Assembly (NCBI GenBank): GCA_028284495.1
Contig: JANQRP010000016.1
Span: 124,001-188,000 of the forward strand
Length of the DNA stretch: 64,000 bases
Direction of reading: 5' to 3'
Origin: Longimicrobiales bacterium
GTDB lineage: Bacteria > Gemmatimonadota > Gemmatimonadetes > Longimicrobiales > Gaopeijiaceae
Below are positions 25,205-33,528 of this stretch, one piece after another. The notes beneath the pieces are model-generated. The model worked only from the letters and a program-made list of their open reading frames with translations, made no database searches and was not told the origin of the DNA. Both the position numbers and the translations under genes were made by a program. How positions within the stretch are numbered: position 1 is the stretch's first letter; each line of letters begins with the position of its first letter.

Positions 25205-26884
25205 CTACTGCGCGTCGGGGTCGTCCTCACTAGGAAGGCGCCACACAGTTCTGGCAGCGCTGGCCAAACCCGCCTGGCGAGCTTCGAGGGCGTCGAGGTC
25301 CCACTCCCCGAGCTCATCAAGCGCGCGAGTCAGGAGGAGCTCCGATTCGGCATACGACGCCTTCTTCGTGTCGAACCCGGCGTTGCTTATCCGCTGGTTG
25401 AGCCGACTCGAGAGCAGCGTCAGGTTCCCGATTCGATTGACGATTTGGGCGTGCCGGGGCCATCGATGTCCGTCGGCCGGACGCTGGGGGTAGATGTGCT
25501 CTAGGTGAACACGGTGTGGTGGAGCCACATCAATCTCCTCCGTGGCGCGCTGGTCCAACTCAAGCTCCCGGAGGAGGTAGCGAGCAGACTTCTGCCTCCG
25601 GACCGAGGCCTCACGGAACTGGGCCTCGAATCGGTCGAGGGATGGGAGCGCATCCAGCAAGCCTGCGTGCGTTGCGGCGAAGTCACCGGACTCCCGAAGC
25701 GCTCGTGCGAGTCGGAACACGACGGTCTCAAGCCGACTGTTCTCCAGGTTCCCTATGACGTTATGGCGAACAAAGAACGCGACCGAGGCAGCGAGCAAGT
25801 CGCGAAGCTGGTCGTCACTCCCGACGTGATGAGCGCTCATCACTAGCGGGAGGAGCGCCTTAGCATTCAAGAGCTGCAAGTCCGAAAGGAGCCCCGAGAT
25901 CACCTCGTCATCGTGCCGCCCCGCTACAAGGTCGGTGTATGTAGCGGCAGACTGCCGAAGGTCCCGCGAAAGCTCGAGCGAATCGACGTTGTTGCTCTCG
26001 ACGAAGTCCTTTATCTCCCTGTAGAGCCGTCTCGTCTTCACATCCCCCTGCCGGGAAAGCCAGTAGTGCCGAAGGAAGTCTTGGACTTTAGCCTCTTCCT
26101 CCACCTCCAAGACCTCAAGCCAGCACTCTACGACTTCAGCGCGGTCGTCTTCCCCCGCCCTCCGGATCAGTAGGTTCCGTAGGAGATCCGGGGTCGAGAG
26201 CCCAATCCCTCGGTCGTTCAGAGTCTCGAAGACCGACGCGGCGCTGTCTTCATCATCCGAGGTAACGGCCACAACGGCCATATGATCGGTGAGTACCCGT
26301 TGCACTCGGAGTGCCCATCGGAATGCCGCCTCGCCGCCCCCAAGTTCCGCGTACCGTTCTTCGAACTGCGTAGCGAAGAAGTCCCGCGCGGTACGGATCA
26401 GCTTGTGGGACTTGAGCTGCGGATCCGGCCGATCCTCACGGTCTTGGGCATCCTGAACCTCGTTGCGGAAGAAGTCACGGTCATACCTGTTCAGGGTGAG
26501 CTTGTAGGTGTTCCGATCAGAGGCGTCATCGTAGTCGGTGATGTACCTCTGACCCACGCGTGTGGCCGCATCCTCCCGGTAGCGAGCCAGGTACTCGCGG
26601 ATGACCGAGAGGAGAATGGTCGCGGTCGCTGCGCGCTGTTGGCCGTCAAGCAGGAGGTGGGCGTCCGGTCGAAGGACGAGCACCACCGATCCTAGGAAGT
26701 ACTCTCGCCCTTGCAGATTGTCGTCGGGAAAGCGCTCGGAGAATGCGATAAGGTCGAGCCAGAACGTCTCAACTTCCCGGGCCGTCCAACTGTAGTCTCG
26801 TTGCCATTCGGGTACGACGATCGGGGGATTGGTCATACTCAGCAGCTCCCCGATCGTGCGCTTGTTGGTATCGAACGTCGGCAT
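25205..26884 (-). CDS. GmrSD-type DUF262-DUF1524 nuclease (type IV restriction-like)
   Basis: 559 residues. The N-terminal DUF262 domain has LLLDGQQRAAT (DGQQR at 80-84) and FETLNDRGIGLS, the NTP-binding ParB-like motifs. The C-terminal DUF1524 domain has RVHLEHIYPQRP and NRIGNLTLLSSRLNQRISNAGFDTKK, the HNH-like nuclease core. GmrSD enzymes and relatives cut phage DNA carrying modified cytosines; single-chain forms are common. The substrate is unknown here. The gene fills its cassette, ending 13 nt from its attC-like site. Confidence 0.9.
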   Translation of the reverse strand: MPTFDTNKRTIGELLSMTNPPIVVPEWQRDYSWTAREVETFWLDLIAFSERFPDDNLQGREYFLGSVVLVLRPDAHLLLDGQQRAATATILLSVIREYLARYREDAATRVGQRYITDYDDASDRNTYKLTLNRYDRDFFRNEVQDAQDREDRPDPQLKSHKLIRTARDFFATQFEERYAELGGGEAAFRWALRVQRVLTDHMAVVAVTSDDEDSAASVFETLNDRGIGLSTPDLLRNLLIRRAGEDDRAEVVECWLEVLEVEEEAKVQDFLRHYWLSRQGDVKTRRLYREIKDFVESNNVDSLELSRDLRQSAATYTDLVAGRHDDEVISGLLSDLQLLNAKALLPLVMSAHHVGSDDQLRDLLAASVAFFVRHNVIGNLENSRLETVVFRLARALRESGDFAATHAGLLDALPSLDRFEAQFREASVRRQKSARYLLRELELDQRATEEIDVAPPHRVHLEHIYPQRPADGHRWPRHAQIVNRIGNLTLLSSRLNQRISNAGFDTKKASYAESELLLTRALDELGEWDLDALEARQAGLASAARTVWRLPSEDDPDAQ

Positions 26885-26957
26885 GCTTCCGATTCTCCTC
26901 TTGGAACTCGCTACGGGATCAGTCCTGCCCTAGCGCCAGCAGGCTCCCGGCTATGCC

Positions 26958-27109
26958 CGATAACGTGATCGTGTTGCCGAACCGGCCACGCGGCCGGTCG
27001 TATCGGAGGATACCGCACAGGCTATCCGAACCGCTACACGGATCCCACGCGTTCCCGGCCGGTTGGGTCGGAGCGCCGCAGGCGCGGAGCCGGCAACATT
27101 CAGTTATCG
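26958..27109 (-). repeat. attC-like site, full length (152 bp)
   Basis: Outer boxes CGATAAC and GTTATCG, flanked by GCCC and GGGC, so both edges pair here because the two neighbouring cassettes share the same end GTTATCGGGC. The right edge reads CGGCAACATTCA, one base from the usual ATGCA. Inner hairpin loop GCA. Confidence 0.9.
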
Positions 27110-27141
27110 GGCGGCGACGAACCCCGTGACGTCCAAGCAAC

Positions 27142-28119
27142 CTAGGTCGGGACCCGCGATGGATCGAACACACGTAGAACGTCCGGGATGTTGATTGCCA
27201 GCGGTAGAACGGACGACCGCTGGGCTAAACTCATCCGACGCCAGAACGCTTCGGCGGCTTCAAACGATTCGAAGTGAGACCAGCAAGCAGGATCCAGGAG
27301 GACGTTCACGATTAGCGTTCTCGCGAGGACCTCTGCGAGCATCGCCCGTTGCAGCAGCCGTAGGAGGCGGGCCCGCTTCGAGAGCCACCTCGGCATCAGG
27401 CGGTACGGGCCTCGGAGGTGCTCGATGCTGCCACGTAGCTGGTAAAGCTCTTTCAAATACGGCTTGGCTCGTCCGGTGCAGAACTCAGAGGTTCTGTCCT
27501 GGTAGTGCTGCCACTTCCACGGGACGACGAAGCCTTCCGTAGCGCGGACGAACTGGTGGAGGCGCACGTCGGCGGACTCGGCTTCGCAGCCTTCTCGGAA
27601 CGTCCGGAGAATGCGGTTGAAGCGTTCGCGGCCCGCGGAGCGATCGATAGCCTCAAGCTGAACGGCGACCCGATGGGCCAGCCGGACGGATGAAACGGTG
27701 ACCGATCGCGACGGAGAACCCGCCACAGACCACGTTTGGTGGTATGGGTCAAGCCGTTCGATGGACAAGCGGCCATCCGACATGCGTCCCTCAAACAGCG
27801 TCATCCGGCCGTGGCTGAGGAAGGGCACCCCGATGAGTAGTCCGTAGTAGAGCTGGAGCACTGATCGATGTAGATCAAGATCTTGGTGGTCGGAGCCCGC
27901 CAACGCCCAAAGGAAGAGCCGTGTTCGTTCGAGCTCCCAGCGATGGCCTGCGCCGATCATGCCTTCCCAGTCCTCGATCACTCCATCCGGCAGGTCGCTG
28001 GTCACAGCCCAAGGTCCGTCGAGGTCGATCAGTCGCCGGGGGGCACCCCCGGCCGAGCAGTTACTGATCGCCAACAGCGAGAACTGGTAGCCATCACGAA
28101 CGGCAATGCTTCCCGGCAC
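27142..28119 (-). CDS. HEPN-motif protein, cassette gene
   Basis: 325 residues from a GTG with GGAGG upstream. No named family is recognised. The motif LYQLRGSIEHLRGPY has Arg229 and His234 in RX4H spacing inside a predicted helix, preceded and followed by long helices (AIDRSAGRERFNRILRTFREG; RLLQRAMLAEVLARTLIVNVL), as in HEPN ribonuclease bundles. The N-terminal half is mixed strand-helix (PWAVTSDLPDGVIEDWEGM). A role in RNA-targeting defence is inferred from the motif and the array context. Confidence 0.62.
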   Translation of the reverse strand: MPGSIAVRDGYQFSLLAISNCSAGGAPRRLIDLDGPWAVTSDLPDGVIEDWEGMIGAGHRWELERTRLFLWALAGSDHQDLDLHRSVLQLYYGLLIGVPFLSHGRMTLFEGRMSDGRLSIERLDPYHQTWSVAGSPSRSVTVSSVRLAHRVAVQLEAIDRSAGRERFNRILRTFREGCEAESADVRLHQFVRATEGFVVPWKWQHYQDRTSEFCTGRAKPYLKELYQLRGSIEHLRGPYRLMPRWLSKRARLLRLLQRAMLAEVLARTLIVNVLLDPACWSHFESFEAAEAFWRRMSLAQRSSVLPLAINIPDVLRVFDPSRVPT

Positions 28120-28178
28120 GCGGCCTCCAGGTAATCCGTAGGCGAGCGGGGCGGTGCTGCCCCGGTCGAGTCGATGCC

Positions 28179-28333
28179 CGATAACGTGATTGGGTTGCCG
28201 AACCGGCCCACCTGCACCGGTAGATTCGGACGATACCGCACAGGATATCCGAAGAGCTAGCAGAATCGGCTAGGTCGAGGGCCGGTTGGGTCGGAGCGCC
28301 GCTAGGCGCGGAGCCGGCAACATGCAGTTATCT
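28179..28333 (-). repeat. attC-like site, full length (155 bp)
   Basis: Outer boxes CGATAAC and GTTATCT. The inner hairpin is GCGCC-GCTA-GGCGC: an extra loop base with both stem arms intact, which supports selection for the stem. The left flank pairs with GTTATCGGGC at 27103 and the right flank with the flank ending at 30045 (14 of 15). Confidence 0.92.
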
Positions 28334-28345
28334 GGAGTGCCGCGC

Positions 28346-29374
28346 TCAGAACGGGAGCCAGTCCGCGTTCCCGCTCGGGCCGTCATCGGCTGTCCCGGGA
28401 GGCGGCAGCTGGACTCGCAACCAGAGATCCACGATCTGCGGACGATCCAAGAACATCACGCTCCGCCTCAGGTCGGCGTCGAGATTCTCTGCCATGAGAC
28501 GTTTCGCCGCCTTCGTGATTTCCCCGGCCGACACGATGAAGACATGGTCAACAAGGTTCCGGCGGTTTGTATCGGGATCCCAGATCGGATCGCGGAGCGC
28601 CATCCGAACTTGGTCCAGCACGGTCGCGATGTTCTGAGAAAGAGATCCGGCACGTGAGTCGAGCTTCTCCTTCTTCACCTGAGCGCCGAAGTACAGGTAG
28701 TTGTCGGTGGGCAGCCGGTACTTCATCCAGAGGTCCTTCCCGAACTCTAGGGACCGGTCCTTGTGGCCAGCCACCGCGATCCGCATGAAGCCAAGCTGCC
28801 GGAACAGCGGAACCACCACCTGCTCGGTGAACTCGTCCTCCGAGGCTCCGTCAATCCAAGCCTCCAAGTCCCTGCTGGTGCTAAGCTCCTCCGCCGTGAG
28901 TGCTCGACGGATCGGCTTGATCCCGGCGCTAGAGTCACCTGACCCCAGACTTCGCACGTGACATCGACCTGCGCCATCGAAGTACGCTTGTAGGTCGTCT
29001 CTTGCTAGCGCGCCGTTCACGTCATGGAGGGCTGCTTCTCGTCGTGCCTCGTCGCCGATCTCGATTGGGTCTAGGAGTTCTTGGATAACGCGGAGCAACG
29101 CATCTGACGGAAGGCCGGGATGGGTGGTGGGCGCCTGATTCAGTTCCGTGAGGACAGTCTCGACCCACCAGCCACGTGTGGAGCCGTCATGCACGTAGTC
29201 GAGATCGCAGTTCGTGAAGAACCGGGTTAGATGTGAGCTGGACCTGTACGGGAAGTTCGGCCATTCGAACCCACCGCTTCCGCCTGATGCGCCGCACACC
29301 ATCTCGGCTAGAGCCCTGATCGTTCGGCCGCTAAGCTTCACCGGACTGTCTCGGAGTGAGCCAGCGGCCGGCAT
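28346..29374 (-). CDS. AbiJ-like defence nuclease, PD-(D/E)XK type
   Basis: 342 residues. The N-terminus LSGRTIRALAEMVCG...YRSSSHLTRFFTNCDLDY resembles the AbiJ N-terminal domain 3 found in abortive-infection proteins. The C-terminal half reads DEFTEQVVVPLFRQLGF, LEFGKDLWM and YFGAQVKKEKLD: Glu210, Asp214, Gln232 and Lys234 fit a restriction-type PD-(D/E)XK core in which Gln replaces the second acid. The gene follows a HEPN gene by 37 nt in the same cassette, so the pair probably works together. Target and trigger are unknown. Confidence 0.78.
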   Translation of the reverse strand: MPAAGSLRDSPVKLSGRTIRALAEMVCGASGGSGGFEWPNFPYRSSSHLTRFFTNCDLDYVHDGSTRGWWVETVLTELNQAPTTHPGLPSDALLRVIQELLDPIEIGDEARREAALHDVNGALARDDLQAYFDGAGRCHVRSLGSGDSSAGIKPIRRALTAEELSTSRDLEAWIDGASEDEFTEQVVVPLFRQLGFMRIAVAGHKDRSLEFGKDLWMKYRLPTDNYLYFGAQVKKEKLDSRAGSLSQNIATVLDQVRMALRDPIWDPDTNRRNLVDHVFIVSAGEITKAAKRLMAENLDADLRRSVMFLDRPQIVDLWLRVQLPPPGTADDGPSGNADWLPF

Positions 29375-29411
29375 CCGCCCGAGTCACAACTCCGCGCTGC
29401 AACGGTCGCGA

Positions 29412-29963
29412 TCACCAAGGCCGGACAGTCGTACGAGCATGAACATGGTCCGCCACGACTTCGTCGAGACGATCCGCTAGGCGCTGAATCACGCCTTTCC
29501 ACCGCAGCAATGTTGCCTTCCGAAGGTAGGGGGATTCGCCATGCGCGACTTCGTTCCTCGCCTTCACGATTCGGTCCAGTTCCTTTTGGACGCTCGCGTT
29601 AGAGAACTTCTGCCAGCGCACTCGGCGGTGCTTCATGATCCAAGGAATGCCCAAATTGAAGAACAGGCGGTTCACTTTGGCAGTGCTCGCGTTGTTCAGC
29701 TTCCCGCTGGTGTCGTTCTTCAGGGTGTTCCTCTCTCCCTGGCTAACCTGCGTGAACACCAAGTCCACCGCAGCGTCATAGACCTCCTCCACGTAGGCCT
29801 CGAACGCTGCCGATAGCAGAACCACGCTGCTGCGTAGTATCGCGGCGCCCTGCGCATCTCTCCCTCGTCCGCGCCCATCGGGGCAAACCAGGTCGCGCGC
29901 TGCAATGAGCTCGTCGAAGTCTTGGAGCCGAGACTCCAAATGCGTACGGGCTGGGGATGGCAT
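29412..29963 (-). CDS. HEPN protein of the RiboL-PSP/MAE_28990 type
   Basis: 183 residues. It starts with a charged helix (ARTHLESRLQDFDELIAARDL), then SSVVLLSAAFEAYVEEVYDAAVDLVF, and ends with DRIVKARNEVAHGESPYLRKATLL, where Arg136 and His141 form the RX4H catalytic motif. The order and the R-N-E-V-A-H spelling match stand-alone HEPN proteins found next to restriction-like nucleases. It is the first gene of a two-gene cassette with the AbiJ-like nuclease. Confidence 0.8.
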   Translation of the reverse strand: MPSPARTHLESRLQDFDELIAARDLVCPDGRGRGRDAQGAAILRSSVVLLSAAFEAYVEEVYDAAVDLVFTQVSQGERNTLKNDTSGKLNNASTAKVNRLFFNLGIPWIMKHRRVRWQKFSNASVQKELDRIVKARNEVAHGESPYLRKATLLRWKGVIQRLADRLDEVVADHVHARTTVRPW

Positions 29964-30038
29964 CTAGTCCCTCCGATACACTGAATCGAGCTCGAACGAC
30001 GAACGCCCGCCACTGACACAACCGGCAGAAGGCATTCC

Positions 30039-30191
30039 AGATAACGTGATTGTGTTGCCGAACCGGCCATCAGAGCCGGCCCTATCGGACCATATCGCGC
30101 AGAGGATCCGAACCGCCACACCGAACCGACCCGGTCGAGGCCGGTTGGGTCGGAGCGCCGCAGGCGCGGAGCCGGCAACATGCAGTTACAG
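30039..30191 (-). repeat. attC-like site, full length (153 bp)
   Basis: Outer boxes AGATAAC and GTTACAG; L-type pair, AACCGGCC/GGCCGGTT arms and GCGCC-GCA-GGCGC hairpin intact. The left flank pairs with 28327-28341 (14 of 15). The right flank GTTACAGGACGTGGC pairs with the flank ending at 31373 (14 of 15). Confidence 0.92.
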
Positions 30192-30241
30192 GACGTGGCC
30201 GACCTTCCGGTACAGTGTGCACGCCTCGACGTAGGACATGA

Positions 30242-31363
30242 CTAGAGGGGTGGCAGCCTCACGACGTGGACCGTCTGCTGACCGTACTCGTCAATTGAGA
30301 CCACCGCCGCTCGATCGCCGCGCACCCTGAACGGGTACCTGTCAGTCATATTGGTGAACGGCGGAAAGACGACCGTCGTGAACGCGCCAGTCTCGGGGTC
30401 CCACACGATTGTGGTCAGCGGTTCTCCCACGATCGACTGGATACGAGACGTGCGTCCGAACCATACGCGGCCGTGATCGTCGCGGAAGACGGACAGGATG
30501 ATGACGGGCAGCTGCCGTCCGAGCGTCTTGGGAGGGTCGGCTCCCATGATCTCGTAGGCCCGCTCCACCAGTTCCATGTCCTGCTCGATGGGCCTCCAAT
30601 CTGGACGAGGAAGTCGGGCGGTCTCACCCGAGACCAGGCTCCCGACCGCAACCGAAGAGTCTTGGTCCAGATAGACGTACTCCCCGTTCCGATTGATGTG
30701 AAACGTCCTCTCCCCGAGATGGTACGGGTGCGGAGACTCAAGTCCGTCCGCCTTCTCCACCAGGTCCGACTGCGGAAGAAGATCAAAGGGGACGAAGCGC
30801 CCGGTCGGTTCCGGGCCGGTACTCAGGTCTGTGCCCTGTAGTCCCCAAACTGGTGGGTCAACGCTCGTATCGAAGCGCCATCCATAGAGCTTCGGTCCCG
30901 AGCCTACCGTTGGGGATAGCTTCTGCGCTGCAATACGGTACGTGACAGGCTGGTCTCCAAAGAGCGTGACGCGCCTGTGTCCGTGGCTGACGGTTGCGAG
31001 CGTTCCGTCCGGGAGCTGCGTGACGGCCACCACTCCTGAGAGCTCTCCGGGGCCGTCTCCCTCACCTCCAATCGTGTCTGTGAGCTGTCCGCGCTCGTCG
31101 AAGATCGCGAGGTGGTCGGCCTGCCGGTCTGCGACGGCGAGACCTCCGTCATCGAGAAGCTCCACCGATTCGATGTTCCCGAAAGGGTAGTCGCCGGTCG
31201 TGAAGAGAACCTCGACGTCGAGCGTGTCCATCACGGAGGACTCCGTGATAGATGTCTCGGGGGAGCTACACGCCGCGAGGACAATCACCGCCAGAGTCGC
31301 CCACCGAACGGGGGGACCGATCCGGCAAATCCGCGATTGAAGCTCCCGTGGGTCGAATGCCAT
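30242..31363 (-). CDS. 6-bladed beta-propeller lipoprotein in an intact cassette
   Basis: About 373 residues. The start is set at the ATG at 31363, 9 nt into the cassette, because the frame upstream runs into the attC-like site. The signal region ends VLAAC, a lipobox. Blades: FGNIESVELLDDGGLAVADRQADHLAIFDERG (residues ~60-92), the GGEGDGPGEL turn, LPDGTLATVSHGHRRVTLFG, and a late HGRVWFGRTSRIQSIVG blade. Its closeness to the decayed-array propellers shows that this family moves, or has moved, as cassettes. No separate ribosome site is visible, so translation may depend on the cassette junction. Confidence 0.85.
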   Translation of the reverse strand: MAFDPRELQSRICRIGPPVRWATLAVIVLAACSSPETSITESSVMDTLDVEVLFTTGDYPFGNIESVELLDDGGLAVADRQADHLAIFDERGQLTDTIGGEGDGPGELSGVVAVTQLPDGTLATVSHGHRRVTLFGDQPVTYRIAAQKLSPTVGSGPKLYGWRFDTSVDPPVWGLQGTDLSTGPEPTGRFVPFDLLPQSDLVEKADGLESPHPYHLGERTFHINRNGEYVYLDQDSSVAVGSLVSGETARLPRPDWRPIEQDMELVERAYEIMGADPPKTLGRQLPVIILSVFRDDHGRVWFGRTSRIQSIVGEPLTTIVWDPETGAFTTVVFPPFTNMTDRYPFRVRGDRAAVVSIDEYGQQTVHVVRLPPL

Positions 31364-31366
31364 GTC

Positions 31367-31518
31367 CTGTAACGTGATTGGGTTGCCGAACCGGCCATCC
31401 GCTCCGGTCGATTCGGACGATATCGCACAGGCTATCCGAAACGCCACACGAAACCGGCCCTTCGCGGCCGGTTGGGTCGGAGCGCCGAAGGCGCGGAGCC
31501 GGCAACATGCAGTTACAG
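31367..31518 (-). repeat. attC-like site, full length (152 bp)
   Basis: Outer boxes CTGTAAC and GTTACAG, with GTCCTGTAAC and GTTACAGGAC as extended flanks; the hairpin loop is GAA. Left flank pairs with 30185, right flank with the boundary at 34035-34049 (14 of 15). Two consecutive cassettes therefore share the same end sequence. Confidence 0.92.
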
Positions 31519-31821
31519 GACGTGGCCGTCCGTCGGCTCAACCCAGCCGAGGACTTGCGTGCGGTGTCCCCACGCGCCCCACCAATCTGCCCACGACGGT
31601 GACCCCGTTCAGGACCCCAGATGGTCTGTGTCTCCGTTTCGTGGCCCTACGGGGCGTATCGAGTTTCCGGAGCAAGAAGAGCTCTAGAGCGTGCTCGGCC
31701 AGGTCCCTCCGGCCGAGTACGAGGAGCACTTTCACCGCGGGCTACGGGTCACACCGACCCGCCCACACTCACACAAATCTGTCTCCGGTAGACCCGGGGC
31801 GATTCACGGAGCCTTCCAGGG
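31519..31821. other. 3' end of the SEL1 cassette, no supported gene
   Basis: Non-coding between the SEL1-repeat gene and its attC-like site, unusually long for this array. A plus-strand reading near 31691-31740 gives VLGQVPPAEYEEHFHRG, which faintly resembles the C-terminal tail of IS3-type transposases (LGYLSPAEFE). If real, it is a small decayed IS fragment. Confidence 0.35.
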
Positions 31822-33528
31822 TCAGGCGCAGACCCAGTCCTGGACGTGGTACATCGGGGTGTTCCTCTCCACCGGAACAACTGGCCCGTCGGGGATGTCC
31901 CAGCGGCCACGCTCCCGACCATCTTGGAGCAGACGAACGAGAAGCACTCGATAGGTAGAGGCCGAGCAATCCAGCGCGACCCTGTACTGCCGCTCGTTGT
32001 AGTCGGGGCCCATTTCGTTAGGCCCCTCGGCGACGACGATTTCCCTCTGTACGCCGGCGCTAGCCATCCCCGCGTCTCCTAGGACGCTGACCTTGTATCC
32101 GGGCTCCCTTAGAGCCACGGACGTTCGATCGCCGAGGTCGAGAGGCGAGACGCGTACGGAGGCCTTGTCAGACAGGGCCGAATAGGCGGTCTGCTCCATC
32201 GTGAGCGTCGGAGCGGTGATTCGCTCCAACGCCCCTTCCGGGGCACGCACCGCGTCTGCCGGCGCGTTGGTACCGTCGGTGGTCTGGGGGGCGTCTCCAC
32301 GGAGGCCAATCCTGTTCATCAGCTCCACCACGGTCGCATCGTCCTCATCAGCGCGCTCGCCGCACCACTTGGCATACTCGATGCGAATCGCGTCGGAGAC
32401 GGTCGTTTCGCCGGATAGTCCAGGGGTCATCTGGGTCCCCGCTCCAGCCTCGATGATCCTTCGTGCGGCGTCGGGCCACCATCCGGTAGCCGTCTCGTCA
32501 GCTTCCCGCACACATGGCAGGTTGGCCGGCCCAGCATCGCCGAGGAACTTGAGCATCGCGGCACTCAGCCACTCCGTACGATCCTCGGCGGGAGCATCCC
32601 AAAGCATGAACCGGCGGACTGTCACCACGCGCGGATCAGGTCTGAGCGGATCAAGTGTGACCTCCCAACTCGGCCGGTCGAGTAACTCAAGCTCAGGCAG
32701 CATCTGGATCGCCCCTGCGTGGCCGGCCTCGGCGGCCCGCTGCACCAACTGAACACCGGTGAGTGTATCGGGCGGAAAGACGCCGCGGATTAGACCGCGT
32801 CCCAGGGAGAACATCGCATCGGGCTGATGCGCGGCTGCTGCCCGTCGCCACCACTGCTGGGCCAGGGCGGTGTCCGCCGGGACCGACTGCCCGACGAGGT
32901 GAATTAGCCCCAGATTGAACATCATGGCTGGAGCAAGATCGACGGCGGTCTCGTGGCCGGCGTCGGCTGCTTCGAGAACCAGTTCAATCCCCGCCACCGT
33001 GTCCGTCGGAAAAGTGCCGTCCAGGAGTCCCAATCCGAGATGGAGCGTCGATTCAGGATCCCCGGCTGCGGCACCTCGCTCCCACCACGCCTGAGCACTG
33101 GTCGTGTCTGCCCCGAGGCCAACCCCGAGAAGGAACGCATATCCCACCGAGTAGTTGGCGCCAGCGATGCCGCGCTCCGCCGCTTTGCGAAACCACCGCA
33201 CGGCCTCAGCAGGGTCCTGCGCGACGCCCGATCCCACGTAGTAGTACTCACCGAGCCGATTAGCAGCCCTTGCATCGCCTGCATCGGCTGCCACCCGGTA
33301 CCAGTGGGCGGCTTCCACCATCTCACGGCGTTGGTCGAACATATCGCCGAGTGCGTATGCCGCCTCGCTCTCTGCGATCTCCAATCGCGCCATCATCGCG
33401 AAGACCTCTGCGGTATCGCCTGCGGCAAGAAGGTTCCGGATTTGGCCGTATATGTCCCCAGAACTCTGGCTTGATGCACCGGCCGGTGCGCAGAAGACGA
33501 GAAGTGCCACAATAAGGGACGACCGCAC
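31822..33528 (-). CDS. Secreted SEL1-repeat protein, cassette gene
   Basis: 568 residues, GTG start. A signal peptide (SSLIVALLVFCAPAGASS) is followed by SEL1-like TPR repeats: AAYALGDMFDQRREMVEAAHWYRVAADAGD, AANRLGEYYYVGSGVAQDPAEAVRWFRKAAERG, and at least three more to about residue 285. SEL1 repeats mediate protein-protein contacts. The C-terminal half (RPDPRVVTVRRFMLWDAPAEDRTEWL... QYRVALDCSASTYRVLLVRLL) has no repeat and resembles a strand-rich surface-adherence-type domain with two cysteine pairs. Its cassette is 2.5 kb, longer than most. Confidence 0.82.
   Translation of the reverse strand: MRSSLIVALLVFCAPAGASSQSSGDIYGQIRNLLAAGDTAEVFAMMARLEIAESEAAYALGDMFDQRREMVEAAHWYRVAADAGDARAANRLGEYYYVGSGVAQDPAEAVRWFRKAAERGIAGANYSVGYAFLLGVGLGADTTSAQAWWERGAAAGDPESTLHLGLGLLDGTFPTDTVAGIELVLEAADAGHETAVDLAPAMMFNLGLIHLVGQSVPADTALAQQWWRRAAAAHQPDAMFSLGRGLIRGVFPPDTLTGVQLVQRAAEAGHAGAIQMLPELELLDRPSWEVTLDPLRPDPRVVTVRRFMLWDAPAEDRTEWLSAAMLKFLGDAGPANLPCVREADETATGWWPDAARRIIEAGAGTQMTPGLSGETTVSDAIRIEYAKWCGERADEDDATVVELMNRIGLRGDAPQTTDGTNAPADAVRAPEGALERITAPTLTMEQTAYSALSDKASVRVSPLDLGDRTSVALREPGYKVSVLGDAGMASAGVQREIVVAEGPNEMGPDYNERQYRVALDCSASTYRVLLVRLLQDGRERGRWDIPDGPVVPVERNTPMYHVQDWVCA

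Noticed and set aside
17731..31518. CRISPR array or REP/palindromic repeat cluster
   Set aside because: Repeat units are 152-155 bp with whole genes between them, and the intervening segments have private complementary ends; spacing and structure do not fit CRISPR or REP elements.
22560..31541. A conserved peptide (MLPAPRLRRS.PTG...) appearing in many minus-strand ORFs, and RRRGAGNMQ/GAEPATCS-like tails on the plus strand
   Set aside because: These are translations of the attC-like repeat itself, appearing wherever a site is open in a frame; they do not represent a protein family.
31691..31740. IS3-type transposase tail (VLGQVPPAEYEE)
   Set aside because: Similarity is limited to about 15 residues with no frame continuity; kept only as a note in the region entry.
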